A stretch of DNA of 64,000 nucleotides from G963668605 sp963668605. Its GTDB lineage: Bacteria; Acidobacteriota; Terriglobia; Bryobacterales; Bryobacteraceae. The notes beneath the pieces were generated by a model that searched no databases, was not told the DNA's origin, and saw only the letters and a program-made list of their open reading frames with translations. This document shows, in pieces, positions 35,345 to 43,621 of the stretch. The stretch spans positions 4,712,001 through 4,776,000 of the forward strand of contig OY764903.1 in assembly GCA_963668605.1 (NCBI GenBank). The letters are read 5' to 3'. Each line of letters starts with the position of its first letter. The stretch's first letter is position 1. Made by a program: the position numbers and the translations under genes.

Positions 35345-36577
35345 CGGCTGCGCGAGCGAGTTCCTGAAGAAAGCTACGGGATCGGCGAGGTCGTTGACGT
35401 TCACGCGGAAGCTTCTCTCCAGGTTTGCCACCAGGATGCTTCCATCCGGGCGAAAACGGAGTTGCAGCGGACGGGGCAGAGCCTGCAATTTCGGCACAGA
35501 GGCATCGTCCACGAACTTCCTGATCTCGAAGTAATTGGCGGGCGGGAGGATTTTTTCGAAGTAGTCCTCCATGGGCGGATACGCCACAATATGGTGATAC
35601 TTCACGTCCTTCAGCAGAGCGTTTAGACGCTCCCAGTCTTCGCGGGAGAGGAAGAATCGCTCGCGGAATTCGTTACTGAAGTGCTCGACATTGTAGGTGT
35701 AGCGCACCTCGTTTTCCGAGGACAGCCATTCCTGGTGCGTGCGTTCGATGATGGTGGGAACCTCTTCCAGATTGCACTTCATCACGACTGTGATGTAGCG
35801 CAGCCGCGGCGCGTTCTGGTAGCGCCGGAAGACGCGAGCGAGCGCGTTGAGATTTCGTTCGAAGACCTCAAAGCGCCCGAACTTGCGCACCTCCGCGAAG
35901 CGCTCGGCGTCGAGTGTGTCAAACGAGATGTTGATGTGGTCGAGTCCTGATTCGGCCCAGGCGGTAAACTGCTCTTCGCTGAGCGGCTTGGCGAGGTTGG
36001 TGGTGAACCAGTTCTTCGCGCGGCAATCGGCGGGTATCAGCGAAAGGAACTGCTCGAACTTCGGGTGCAGCGTGGGTTCATGGAGGCAGGAGAGCCAAAA
36101 ACCGCCGGTCGGCACGGCGCGCATCAACGGGATCAGCTTGCGGAAGGTGGCTTCGCTCATCAGTTCGGTCTTGTGCACTTCGCTGTAGTCCACCAGGCAA
36201 AACGGACAGCGCAAGTTGCAGTTGTTGACGAGGTCTCCGGCAATGTACTCGATAAAAACGGAGAAATCCAGATCGATTCCGGCCTGGCCTTGATAGGTCA
36301 ACGTATAGCCGGAGTCGCGCACGCACACCTTCGCCCGCGCGGAAGTTCCGGAGGCGCAGGATTCGGGGATCGTGCAATGAAAAGCGTGCCGTCCGGCGCC
36401 AAAACCGAGGGCCTGCAAATCCTCGCGCCACTGATCGGCGCAAGCGCTGGCGACGGGCCTGCCGTCCATCCAGACTTCCACAGTGACGGGCAAGCTGAAG
36501 TCATTCGTGTCGGCGGCCCAACCTGAGATGTCGCGGCCGTTGGCCTGGTCGACGTACCCTACAAGATTGCGTGGCAA
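35330..36577 (-). CDS. Radical SAM protein with N-terminal GW-like beta domain
   Basis: 415 residues, taken to start at TTG 36577 just after the glycosylasparaginase stop. Residues 1-100 form a beta domain (GYVDQANGRDISGWAADTND, VEVWMDGRPVASACADQW) seen at ends of some glycosyltransferases. Residues 125-350 are a radical SAM core with the cluster motif CNLRCPFC (C-x3-C-x2-C). A SPASM-like cysteine-rich end is absent. It would bind an Fe4S4 cluster and cleave SAM to modify a peptide, sugar or lipid. It overlaps the DUF885 end by 15 bases in convergence. The substrate cannot be guessed from the neighbours. Confidence 0.8.
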   Translation of the reverse strand: MPRNLVGYVDQANGRDISGWAADTNDFSLPVTVEVWMDGRPVASACADQWREDLQALGFGAGRHAFHCTIPESCASGTSARAKVCVRDSGYTLTYQGQAGIDLDFSVFIEYIAGDLVNNCNLRCPFCLVDYSEVHKTELMSEATFRKLIPLMRAVPTGGFWLSCLHEPTLHPKFEQFLSLIPADCRAKNWFTTNLAKPLSEEQFTAWAESGLDHINISFDTLDAERFAEVRKFGRFEVFERNLNALARVFRRYQNAPRLRYITVVMKCNLEEVPTIIERTHQEWLSSENEVRYTYNVEHFSNEFRERFFLSREDWERLNALLKDVKYHHIVAYPPMEDYFEKILPPANYFEIRKFVDDASVPKLQALPRPLQLRFRPDGSILVANLERSFRVNVNDLADPVAFFRNSLAQPSKSE

Positions 36578-36582
36578 AGCGG

Positions 36583-37689
36583 TTAGCGCTCCATCAGGAA
36601 GGCGCAATCTTCCAGCCTGCTGCGCCCGCCGTCGTTGACCGAAAATCTGCGCCGGTTGCCTGGCTTGCCGTTCGACCAGCCTACGTTCCAAAGCGACGCA
36701 CCCGCGAACTCGCCGTCCTTGCGCAGGGCATAAAAATTGATGTCGAACTGCTCCAACTTTTTGCGGTCTCCGTTGAAGTTGCGCACGATGCGCTCGAGCA
36801 CGTCGAGACAGGCGTCCTTCGGCGCCATGCCGTGGCGCATGTTTTCGACGATGGAATGCGCGCCCACAACACGGATGTTCTCTTCCCCGCGCCCCGTGGA
36901 TCCGGCACCGCCGACATCCTGATCCAGGTACAACCCGGCGCCGATAATCGGGGAGTCGCCCACACGTCCGGGAATTTTCCAGGCGAGGCCGCTGGTGGTC
37001 GTGACGCCCGACATCTCGCCCTTCGCATTCAACGCCAGGCAGTTGATCGTACCCGTTGGCGGGTGTGCCGCGACGTCCTGCGCCCAAAGCAGCGTCTGCT
37101 CGTCAACGCCTGGGAACGCCTGGCGCAGCGTTGCGGTGGGCTTGCCCGGAGGCGCGTCGAGACCATCGGTCCAATTGTTGGAGCCATCCTTGTCACGGAG
37201 CGAGCGTTTCCACATGAGCCAGGCGAGACGCGACTTTTCCGTCAGCAGATTCTCTTCCCGGAAGCCATAGGCGCGTGCGAAACGCAGCGCACCTTCTCCC
37301 ACGAGCATGATGTGGTCGGTTTGTTCCATCACCACGCGGGCGACCTTCGATGGCGTCTTGATATTTCGGATGGAGGCGACGGAACCGGCGCGCCGCGTCG
37401 GCCCATGCATTACGCTGGCATCGAGTTCCACGACTCCATCTTCATTCGGCAACCCGCCATAGCCGACCGAGTTATCCTCGGGATCTTCCTCGACGATGTT
37501 GACGCCGGCGATGACGGCGTCGAGCGTGTCCGCCCCCGCGTGCAGCATTTCCATGGCGCGTGTGCAAGCCCGCAATCCGTTGCCGCTTGAGACAACAACA
37601 CTCTTGGGAGTGGCCGCTGAAAGCGCCGGGGCGGAGGATGCCGCGACAAGTCCGGCTGAACTCAAGAGCCAGTTGCGTCTGTTCACCAT
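36583..37689 (-). CDS. Tat-exported N(4)-(beta-N-acetylglucosaminyl)-L-asparaginase
   Basis: 368 residues. Twin-arginine leader (NRRNWLLSSAGLVAASSAPAL). N-terminal nucleophile hydrolase family: the catalytic threonine that becomes the new N-terminus after self-cleavage is in PTGTINCLAL, followed by TTTSGLAWKIPGRVGDSPIIG, close to aspartylglucosaminidase. It would release the sugar from asparagine-linked glycans, or act on isoaspartyl/asparagine bonds, in the periplasm. The radical SAM gene follows 5 bases after its stop, so the two are probably co-transcribed. Divergent from the FxLYD gene (37 bases). Confidence 0.88.
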   Translation of the reverse strand: MVNRRNWLLSSAGLVAASSAPALSAATPKSVVVSSGNGLRACTRAMEMLHAGADTLDAVIAGVNIVEEDPEDNSVGYGGLPNEDGVVELDASVMHGPTRRAGSVASIRNIKTPSKVARVVMEQTDHIMLVGEGALRFARAYGFREENLLTEKSRLAWLMWKRSLRDKDGSNNWTDGLDAPPGKPTATLRQAFPGVDEQTLLWAQDVAAHPPTGTINCLALNAKGEMSGVTTTSGLAWKIPGRVGDSPIIGAGLYLDQDVGGAGSTGRGEENIRVVGAHSIVENMRHGMAPKDACLDVLERIVRNFNGDRKKLEQFDINFYALRKDGEFAGASLWNVGWSNGKPGNRRRFSVNDGGRSRLEDCAFLMER

Positions 37690-37726
37690 TACCTTCTTCC
37701 GGCGCTTTTGGATACACTAGGTCCAA

Positions 37727-38122
37727 ATGGGTCGCCTATGGATTTGTTTCCTGCTGCTTGGTTCATTGTTGTCGCCGGCCGCAGAGAAACGCAAGCCGGC
37801 AAAGCTGCCGGATATCGAGATTGTTGAAGCGTCCGCGCACCGCGTCGAGGACGATGTCGCGCTGGATGGCCGCATCCGCAATTCAGGGGAGAAAACGATC
37901 GAAGGCGTCGTGCTGCTGTTCGATTTCATGGCGGTTGGCAACCAGGTGATCGTCACTAAAAAATTCCCCATCGACAAGGAAACGCTGGCGCCCGGTGAAG
38001 AAGCCGAATTTCACGTCCGGATGGCCGACCCTGTTCGCGCCGTGCGCTTCCGCATGAACTCCACCGACCGCCAGGAACGCGACCTGCGCATCGTCAAGAA
38101 TGGTCCGTTCCCCATCGAGTAA
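37727..38122 (+). CDS. Small secreted FxLYD-like protein
   Basis: 131 residues. Signal peptide (LWICFLLLGSLLSPAAE) then one beta-sandwich domain with GRIRNSGEKTIEGVVLLFDF, the pattern of FxLYD domains that make small beta folds in envelope proteins. No catalytic residues. It lies 28 bases before the CusF-like lipoprotein. Function not known; a periplasmic binding or structural role is the most that can be said. Confidence 0.65.
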   Translation: MGRLWICFLLLGSLLSPAAEKRKPAKLPDIEIVEASAHRVEDDVALDGRIRNSGEKTIEGVVLLFDFMAVGNQVIVTKKFPIDKETLAPGEEAEFHVRMADPVRAVRFRMNSTDRQERDLRIVKNGPFPIE

Positions 38123-38150
38123 GAGCCGCGCGCGTTGATAGACTGTGGTT

Positions 38151-38489
38151 ATGTCGCGCACTCGCATTCTCTCAATCCTCCTCCTCAGCCTGCTCCTCGC
38201 CGCTTGCGGAGGCTCGAAAGATGCTGCTGCAGCAGCAAAGGAAAAACGTTACGATCTCCGTGGAGAAGTGACTCAACTCGACGCCGCCAATCAGGTAGCG
38301 ACGATCAAGCACGAAAAACTCGGCGACTGGATGGACGCCATGACGATGGAATTTCCCGTCAAGCCGAAATCGGAATTCAACAAACTCTCACCCGGCGCCC
38401 AGATCACCGGCGTCGTGATTGTGAACGGCATGGATTACCATGTGACCGATATCAAAGTGATCGCAAAGAAAACGGAACCCGCTAAATGA
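38151..38489 (+). CDS. CusF-like copper-binding lipoprotein
   Basis: 112 residues. Lipoprotein signal with lipobox LLAACG (cysteine 19). The domain has the copper motif WMDAMTMEF (the CusF W..MTM core) and a beta-barrel pattern (RYDLRGEVTQLDAANQVATI). It would bind Cu(I)/Ag(I) at the outer or inner membrane surface, but no CusCBA pump is beside it. It overlaps the start of the following Gfo/Idh gene by 4 bases. An earlier GTG (38145) is possible. Confidence 0.83.
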   Translation: MSRTRILSILLLSLLLAACGGSKDAAAAAKEKRYDLRGEVTQLDAANQVATIKHEKLGDWMDAMTMEFPVKPKSEFNKLSPGAQITGVVIVNGMDYHVTDIKVIAKKTEPAK

Positions 38490-39763
38490 CAACCTCCAAT
38501 CGGCGTGTGTTTTTAGGTGCGGCCGGCGCCGCGGCCATGGCGAACCGCCTTGTGTACGGAGCCGCCGCCAACCAGAAGATCAAACTCGGATTGATCGGCT
38601 GCGGCTGGTATGGCATGGTCGATGTGAACGCCGCGCTCAAGGCGGGCGGAGTCGAGATCGTCGCCTTGAGCGATGCCGATAGCGCGCATCTGAAGGATGC
38701 CGCCAGCGAGATCGAGAAGAAGCAGGGCACGCGGCCGGCGGAGTTCAAGGATTACCGCGAGTTATTGAACGCGCCCGGCCTCCAGGCCGTGATCATCGCG
38801 ACGCCTCCGCACTGGCACGCGCTGCCGTTCATCGCGGCCTGCAAAAAGGGTTTGGATATTTACGAAGAGAAGCCGCTGGCCTACGACATCCGCGAGGGCC
38901 GCGCCATGGTGGACGCGGCACGACAGAGCGGCAAGGTGATCCAGATCGGTTTTCAGCGCCGCCAGAGCGACGCTTTTCAGCAGGTCGCGCAGTACATTCG
39001 CGAGGGCAAGTCCGGCAAAATCGTTCAAGTCGATGTGCAAATTCACTTCTCCGCGGGCACACCCGACGCTACGCCCCAAGCGCCGCCCGCTACGCTCGAT
39101 TGGGAACTCTGGTGCGGCCCCGCGCCGAAGTTGCCGTATAGCCCCGCGATCGGCCACAAGAGTTGGCGTCTCGCTGAGCAGTACGGAAACGGCCACCTTG
39201 TCGATTGGGGCATCCACCTGATCGACGCAACACGCATGATTCTGGGCGAATCCACACCAAAATTCGTCGAGGCAGTGGGCGGCCTGTACCACCTGCAAGG
39301 CAAGATCACGACGCCCGATACGCTCACCGCGCACTTCGAGTTTGAACGCTGCCCCGTGGTTTGGCGGCATCGCCTGTGGGGCGCGGCCGAATTCACGCCC
39401 GAGATCAGCAACGGGGTCTTCTTCTATGGAGAAAAAGAGACGATCTTCGTCACCGACAGCCGTTGGGTGGTGATTCCGAAGGCGAAGGGCGAGCCGCACC
39501 GCGTCATCGAAGTCAAGGGCGACAACGGTCTGCGGCACATGCAGAATTTTCTCGACTCGGTCCGCAGCCGCAAAGCGCCGGCGTGCCTGCCGGAAGACGC
39601 GTTCCGTTCGACTACGACGGTGCAACTCGCGATGATTTCGTACAAGTCGAGGTCCCGCGTGAATTGGAACCAGCAGAAGGAGACGATTACTGCGAACCCA
39701 GCGGCTTCAGCCCTGTTGAAACGCGAGTATCGTGCGCCGTACCGGCATCCTTACGCTGGCTAG
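38486..39763 (+). CDS. Tat-exported Gfo/Idh/MocA family oxidoreductase
   Basis: 425 residues. Twin-arginine leader (SNRRVFLGAAGAAAMANRL), Rossmann motif KLGLIGCGWYG, cofactor-site YEEKPLAYDIREG (intact EKP) and a later substrate-domain HLVDWGIHLIDATRM with the catalytic histidine. Family enzymes oxidise sugars or inositols with NAD(P), or act as sugar hydrolases via redox steps. The start overlaps the copper lipoprotein. Its TAG stop shares a CTAG with the TAG stop of the convergent NTPase gene, giving a 4-base overlap of convergent ends. Confidence 0.88.
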   Translation: MTTSNRRVFLGAAGAAAMANRLVYGAAANQKIKLGLIGCGWYGMVDVNAALKAGGVEIVALSDADSAHLKDAASEIEKKQGTRPAEFKDYRELLNAPGLQAVIIATPPHWHALPFIAACKKGLDIYEEKPLAYDIREGRAMVDAARQSGKVIQIGFQRRQSDAFQQVAQYIREGKSGKIVQVDVQIHFSAGTPDATPQAPPATLDWELWCGPAPKLPYSPAIGHKSWRLAEQYGNGHLVDWGIHLIDATRMILGESTPKFVEAVGGLYHLQGKITTPDTLTAHFEFERCPVVWRHRLWGAAEFTPEISNGVFFYGEKETIFVTDSRWVVIPKAKGEPHRVIEVKGDNGLRHMQNFLDSVRSRKAPACLPEDAFRSTTTVQLAMISYKSRSRVNWNQQKETITANPAASALLKREYRAPYRHPYAG

Positions 39764-40260
39764 CGGCCCGGCTCGAATTGGCGGGCGGCCAACCACTCGC
39801 GCGTGACGCCGGTCCAGGGCGGTTCGCCGCCGGTATCGTTCCGGACGACGACTTTGTCCGCGCGACGCAGATGGCGCAGGCACGACGCTTTCATGTCTGC
39901 TTCCGCAAAATCCAGGACAAAGAGACAGAGATCCGGTGAGAGGTAATCCAGGATCCGGTTCGACTCGATGATTGTATCGTCAGAATCCGCGAGCAACTCG
40001 CGGATCGCCGGCAAGGCCGGTTCCAGGTCCGCAGCCTGTATGAGGAACGCGCGTGCGGCGCCTGCGCGCAGATAGCGGCCCGTGTCGGACGCCGCCGGCG
40101 CTAACTCTTCGTGAATCAGAAATGGGCCCTGCGTGGAAACATGACGATGGCTCGCAATTTTGATCGCCGTCCAAGTGCGGGCCGGTTGCGCTCGAAGCAT
40201 GTCTTCGACCACGCTGGTTTTGCCGACTTTGCGTCCGTTCCCGCCCACGACGACCAGCAC
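39760..40260 (-). CDS. P-loop NTPase, MobB-like fold
   Basis: 166 residues from GTG 40260. An N-terminal Walker A (VVGGNGRKVGKTSVV), a Walker-B-like strand (DDTIIESNRILDY) and no other obvious domain. The layout is that of MobB/SIMIBI-type small GTPases, but no molybdenum-cofactor genes are near. The start follows the lpxD stop by one base (TAG then A then GTG), so it is translationally linked to lpxD. Its function is unknown and a role linked to lipid A would be speculative. Confidence 0.65.
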   Translation of the reverse strand: MLVVVGGNGRKVGKTSVVEDMLRAQPARTWTAIKIASHRHVSTQGPFLIHEELAPAASDTGRYLRAGAARAFLIQAADLEPALPAIRELLADSDDTIIESNRILDYLSPDLCLFVLDFAEADMKASCLRHLRRADKVVVRNDTGGEPPWTGVTREWLAARQFEPGR

Positions 40261-40261
40261 T

Positions 40262-41287
40262 CTAGCGCTCCTCGAGCGCTTTGAGCCGCTGTTTGAAATC
40301 GGCAAACTCGGCGCGCATCCGCGGAAGCCTCGCGAGGTTCGCCAACTGCTCGAGGTGCTCTTTGAGCGGCCTGGCCGGCGTGCCCCAGACTACCTCTCCC
40401 TTGCGCACCACCTTCGAGGTCAGGATGCCGCAACCGGAGCCCAGCACCGCACCGGTCTCGATGCGGGCTTTGTCGCCGATGCCCACCTGCCCGCCCACAA
40501 CCGCGTGGTCCTCGACAGTCACGCCGCCGGAAAATCCGGTCTGCGCGGCAACGACGACGTGCTTTCCGATGCGGCAGTTATGGCCCACGTGCACCATGTT
40601 GTCGAGCTTGGTTCCGTCGCCGACCCAGGTGACGCCGAGCGCCGCGCGATCGACGCAGGAGTTCGCGCCGATCTCGACATCGCTGCCGATCACGACGCGC
40701 CCGACTTGCGGAAACTTTTCGTAGCGGCCATCAACGACGACGAACCCGAACCCGTCCGCTCCGATCACGCAGCCCGAGTGCAGCACCCCGCGGTCGCCGA
40801 TCTCGACGTCGTCATAGAGCGTGACGTTCGCGTGCAGCAGACAGCGCTCGCCCAGCGTCACTCGCTCTCCGATGGCGCATCCGGCGCCGATCACCGAGCC
40901 CGCGCCGATGCGAGAACCGCTCCCGATGCTGGCGTGCGGTCCCACGTATACATCCGCCGGCACCCGAACATCGTCCGCAAGGGAGGCCGTGGGGTGTACG
41001 CCCGGCTCCCGCTGGCGTGGAGGCCTCAGACGGTAGACGCAGCGTGCGAATGCCGTGCGGGGCTGCGCGGCGCGGATCACGGTGCGTTCGCCGGTATTCA
41101 CAAAGTCCAGCGGAACAATCAGGCATCCCGCGGCGGAGGATTCCGCCTGTTGCGCGCTGCTCCGGCCGCCGACAAAGGATAGATGTCCGGCGCCGGCCGA
41201 CTCCACCGGCGCGACGTCCTGCATCAGTTTTTCGCCATCGCCTTCATAGGTGGCGCCGAGCCATTCCGCCAATTCCCGCACGCGCAT
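40262..41287 (-). CDS. lpxD: UDP-3-O-acylglucosamine N-acyltransferase
   Basis: 341 residues from ATG 41287, with a GGGAGG ribosome site. An N-terminal uridine-binding domain (RELAEWLGATYEGDGE) is followed by left-handed beta-helix hexapeptides (IGSGSRIGAGSVIGAGCAIG), the GADGFGF motif, and the conserved histidine in MVHVGHNCRIG. It adds the second acyl chain in lipid A synthesis in the cytoplasm. Back to back with lpxA (51 bases between starts), so both may share a regulatory region. Confidence 0.93.
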   Translation of the reverse strand: MRVRELAEWLGATYEGDGEKLMQDVAPVESAGAGHLSFVGGRSSAQQAESSAAGCLIVPLDFVNTGERTVIRAAQPRTAFARCVYRLRPPRQREPGVHPTASLADDVRVPADVYVGPHASIGSGSRIGAGSVIGAGCAIGERVTLGERCLLHANVTLYDDVEIGDRGVLHSGCVIGADGFGFVVVDGRYEKFPQVGRVVIGSDVEIGANSCVDRAALGVTWVGDGTKLDNMVHVGHNCRIGKHVVVAAQTGFSGGVTVEDHAVVGGQVGIGDKARIETGAVLGSGCGILTSKVVRKGEVVWGTPARPLKEHLEQLANLARLPRMRAEFADFKQRLKALEER

Positions 41288-41338
41288 TGTTGCCTCCCGC
41301 ACTCAGTTTGCTCCGGTCTCTGCCGTATCATTTAGGGT

Positions 41339-42157
41339 ATGCCCATTGATCCTTCGGCGGTAGTGGCCCCGACTGCGCGAATTCATCCGGACGCGCGCAT
41401 CGGTCCGCAAGCCGTGATCGGCGAATACTGCGTCATCGAGCAGGATGTGGTCATCGGCGCGGGTTGTGTGCTGGAGCCTTACGTCTATGTGAAACGCTGG
41501 ACCACGCTCGGCGAGCGCAATGAGATCTCGGCGGGAACGGTACTCGGCACAGATCCTCTCGACAAATCCTTTACGGGCGAGCGCAGCTATTTGCGCATCG
41601 GCAACGATAACAAGATTCGCGAACATTACACCGTCTCGCGCGGCACGAAACCGGAAACGGCGACGGAGATCGGCGACGGCAACTATATCATGACCTCCGG
41701 ACACATCGCGCACAACTGCCGCATCGGCAACAACACCGTGATCGCGAGTTGCACGCTGGTGGCCGGCTATGTGGAGGTGGAAGACCAGGCATTCATCTCC
41801 GGCGGGATTGGGATTCAGCAATTTTCGCGGATCGGCCGCCTGGCGATGGTGGGCGGCAGCACCCGCGTAAATCGCGACGCCCCGCCGTTCTTTCTCTGCG
41901 CCGGCCTGTATGTCGAGGCGAGGGGATTGAACATCGTGGGACTGAAACGCGCGGGCTTCCAACGCGCCGAGATCGCCGCGCTCAAGGTAGCTTACAAGCT
42001 CCTGTACTATTCGAATCTCAAACTGGAGCAGGCTCTGGCACGGATTGAAACCGAGGCGCCCACGGAGCACACGCTACATCTGGTGCGCTTTATCCGGGGT
42101 ACGAAACGGGGCATCTGCCGCGCCGGCGCATCGCGCGCAGAATCGATTGACGAGTGA
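41339..42157 (+). CDS. lpxA: UDP-N-acetylglucosamine (or GlcN3N-type sugar) O/N-acyltransferase
   Basis: 272 residues. Hexapeptide beta-helix from residue 4 (VVAPTARIHPDARIGPQAVIG). The catalytic histidine lies in GHIAHNCRIGNN, and the C-terminal helical domain has GLNIVGLKRAGFQRAEI. First enzyme of lipid A synthesis. If the GnnA-like gene at 50367 makes 3-amino sugars, LpxA may add an amide-linked rather than ester-linked chain. Divergent from lpxD. Confidence 0.93.
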   Translation: MPIDPSAVVAPTARIHPDARIGPQAVIGEYCVIEQDVVIGAGCVLEPYVYVKRWTTLGERNEISAGTVLGTDPLDKSFTGERSYLRIGNDNKIREHYTVSRGTKPETATEIGDGNYIMTSGHIAHNCRIGNNTVIASCTLVAGYVEVEDQAFISGGIGIQQFSRIGRLAMVGGSTRVNRDAPPFFLCAGLYVEARGLNIVGLKRAGFQRAEIAALKVAYKLLYYSNLKLEQALARIETEAPTEHTLHLVRFIRGTKRGICRAGASRAESIDE

Positions 42158-42220
42158 GCGCCCTTCGCTGGTAACGCCCGATCATTGTGCTAATCTTGTT
42201 GTCAATCGGGGCGTATAATC

Positions 42221-43606
42221 GTGACATATTGGCATTGGAAGTCGACCTGGGTTTTTCTGATTTTCAGTTGCGCGTCACAGGCACAGCAGGGGCCGCTCAC
42301 ATTGGGACAGGCAGTCGAAACCGCTGTCGCCAAGTATCCGGCGACACGCGCTTCGCTCGAACAGGTTTCGGCGGCGGCCGCGGGCATCAACCTGGCGCGC
42401 ACGAGTTTCCTGCCGCGCGTGGATCTGCTCGGGCAAATCAACCGCGCCACGGACAATAACGTCGCCGGGCTGCTGCTGCCGCAACCGCTCGCGGTTTTGC
42501 CTTCGATCTCGGGACCGGTGCGCGGATCGAACGGCCTCACCAGCGCATGGGGTACGGCTGTGGGCGTGATGGTCTCGTGGGAACCGCTCGACTTCGGCTT
42601 GCGTAAGGCGAACGTGGCAGTGGCGGAGTCGACGCGGCAACGCGCCGAGCGCACGGTCGCGCGCACGAAGTTCGAGGTCGAAACCGCCGCCGCGGATGCG
42701 TACCTTACGCTGCTCGCCGCGATGCAGACCGTCAAGGCGGCCCAGGCGGGCGTCGAACGGGCCAGCGTTTTGGAGAAGCTGACCGGCGCGATCGTGCAAG
42801 CGGAATTGCGGCCAGGCGCCGACTTGAGCCGGGCGCGGGCGGAGTCGGCCATGGCACGGAATCTGCTGATCCAGGCGGAACAATCCGTCGACATCTCGCG
42901 CGCGGCGCTCGCGCAACTGCTTGGCGTTCCACCAGCGCAAGTCGCCGTACAAGCTGGACCGCTGCTGGAGTTGCCGCCGGGTACGCAGCCGGAGCGCGGC
43001 AATGCCTCCGATCATCCTTTCGCGCGCGAGCAGAGCGCCGCGGTGGACGAAATCAAGGCTCGCGAGAAATCGCTCGATCGCACCTATTTCCCGAAGTTGG
43101 CCGTGCAGGGATCGAGCTACACGCGCGGCACTGGAGTCGAACGCGACGGCGCCTTCCTCGGCGGTGCGAATGGACTCGCGCCGAATTTCCAGAACTGGGC
43201 TTTGGGCTTGTCCGTCACGTTTTCGTTGATGGACCTGCCCGCGCTGCGTGCGAAAAAGGAAATTGAACTGCACCGCGAGCGTTCCGAGACGGCACGTTAC
43301 GATCAACTCCTGCAGGACCTCGACGGACGTCGCGAAAAGGCGCAGGCTGTGCTCAACGGTGCGCGCCGGCTCGCGGAAAACACGCCAGTGCAGTTGGAAG
43401 CGTCGCAAACAGCCGAGCAGCAGGCCGCCGCGCGTTACAAGGCGGGTCTGGGCACGCTGGTCGAAGTCGCGGAAGCGCAGCGCCTGCTGACGCAATCGGA
43501 GATCGACAACTCGCTGGCCAAACTCAATGTCTGGCGCGCCATGCTGACGGTGGCCGCAGCGCAGGGTAGCCTGCAACCAATACTCAAGGCGGGGAGCGGC
43601 CAGTAA
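42221..43606 (+). CDS. TolC-family outer-membrane efflux protein
   Basis: 461 residues with a GTG start and a short signal peptide (WVFLIFSCASQAQQ). Two similar long-helix repeats: LTLGQAVETAVAKYPATRAS opens the first; the second includes KAREKSLDRTYFPKLAVQGS and ends LVEVAEAQRLLTQSEIDNS. It should form the outer-membrane exit duct of the RND pump encoded next (15 bases to the permease gene). First gene of a three-gene operon, outer channel first. Confidence 0.88.
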   Translation: MTYWHWKSTWVFLIFSCASQAQQGPLTLGQAVETAVAKYPATRASLEQVSAAAAGINLARTSFLPRVDLLGQINRATDNNVAGLLLPQPLAVLPSISGPVRGSNGLTSAWGTAVGVMVSWEPLDFGLRKANVAVAESTRQRAERTVARTKFEVETAAADAYLTLLAAMQTVKAAQAGVERASVLEKLTGAIVQAELRPGADLSRARAESAMARNLLIQAEQSVDISRAALAQLLGVPPAQVAVQAGPLLELPPGTQPERGNASDHPFAREQSAAVDEIKAREKSLDRTYFPKLAVQGSSYTRGTGVERDGAFLGGANGLAPNFQNWALGLSVTFSLMDLPALRAKKEIELHRERSETARYDQLLQDLDGRREKAQAVLNGARRLAENTPVQLEASQTAEQQAAARYKAGLGTLVEVAEAQRLLTQSEIDNSLAKLNVWRAMLTVAAAQGSLQPILKAGSGQ

Positions 43607-43621
43607 GCCGCGAGAAAAACT

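Noticed and set aside
42214..42219. A perfect TATAAT before the tolC-like start
   Set aside because: It lies two bases before the GTG and has no suitable -35 sequence, so it cannot drive this start; probably chance.
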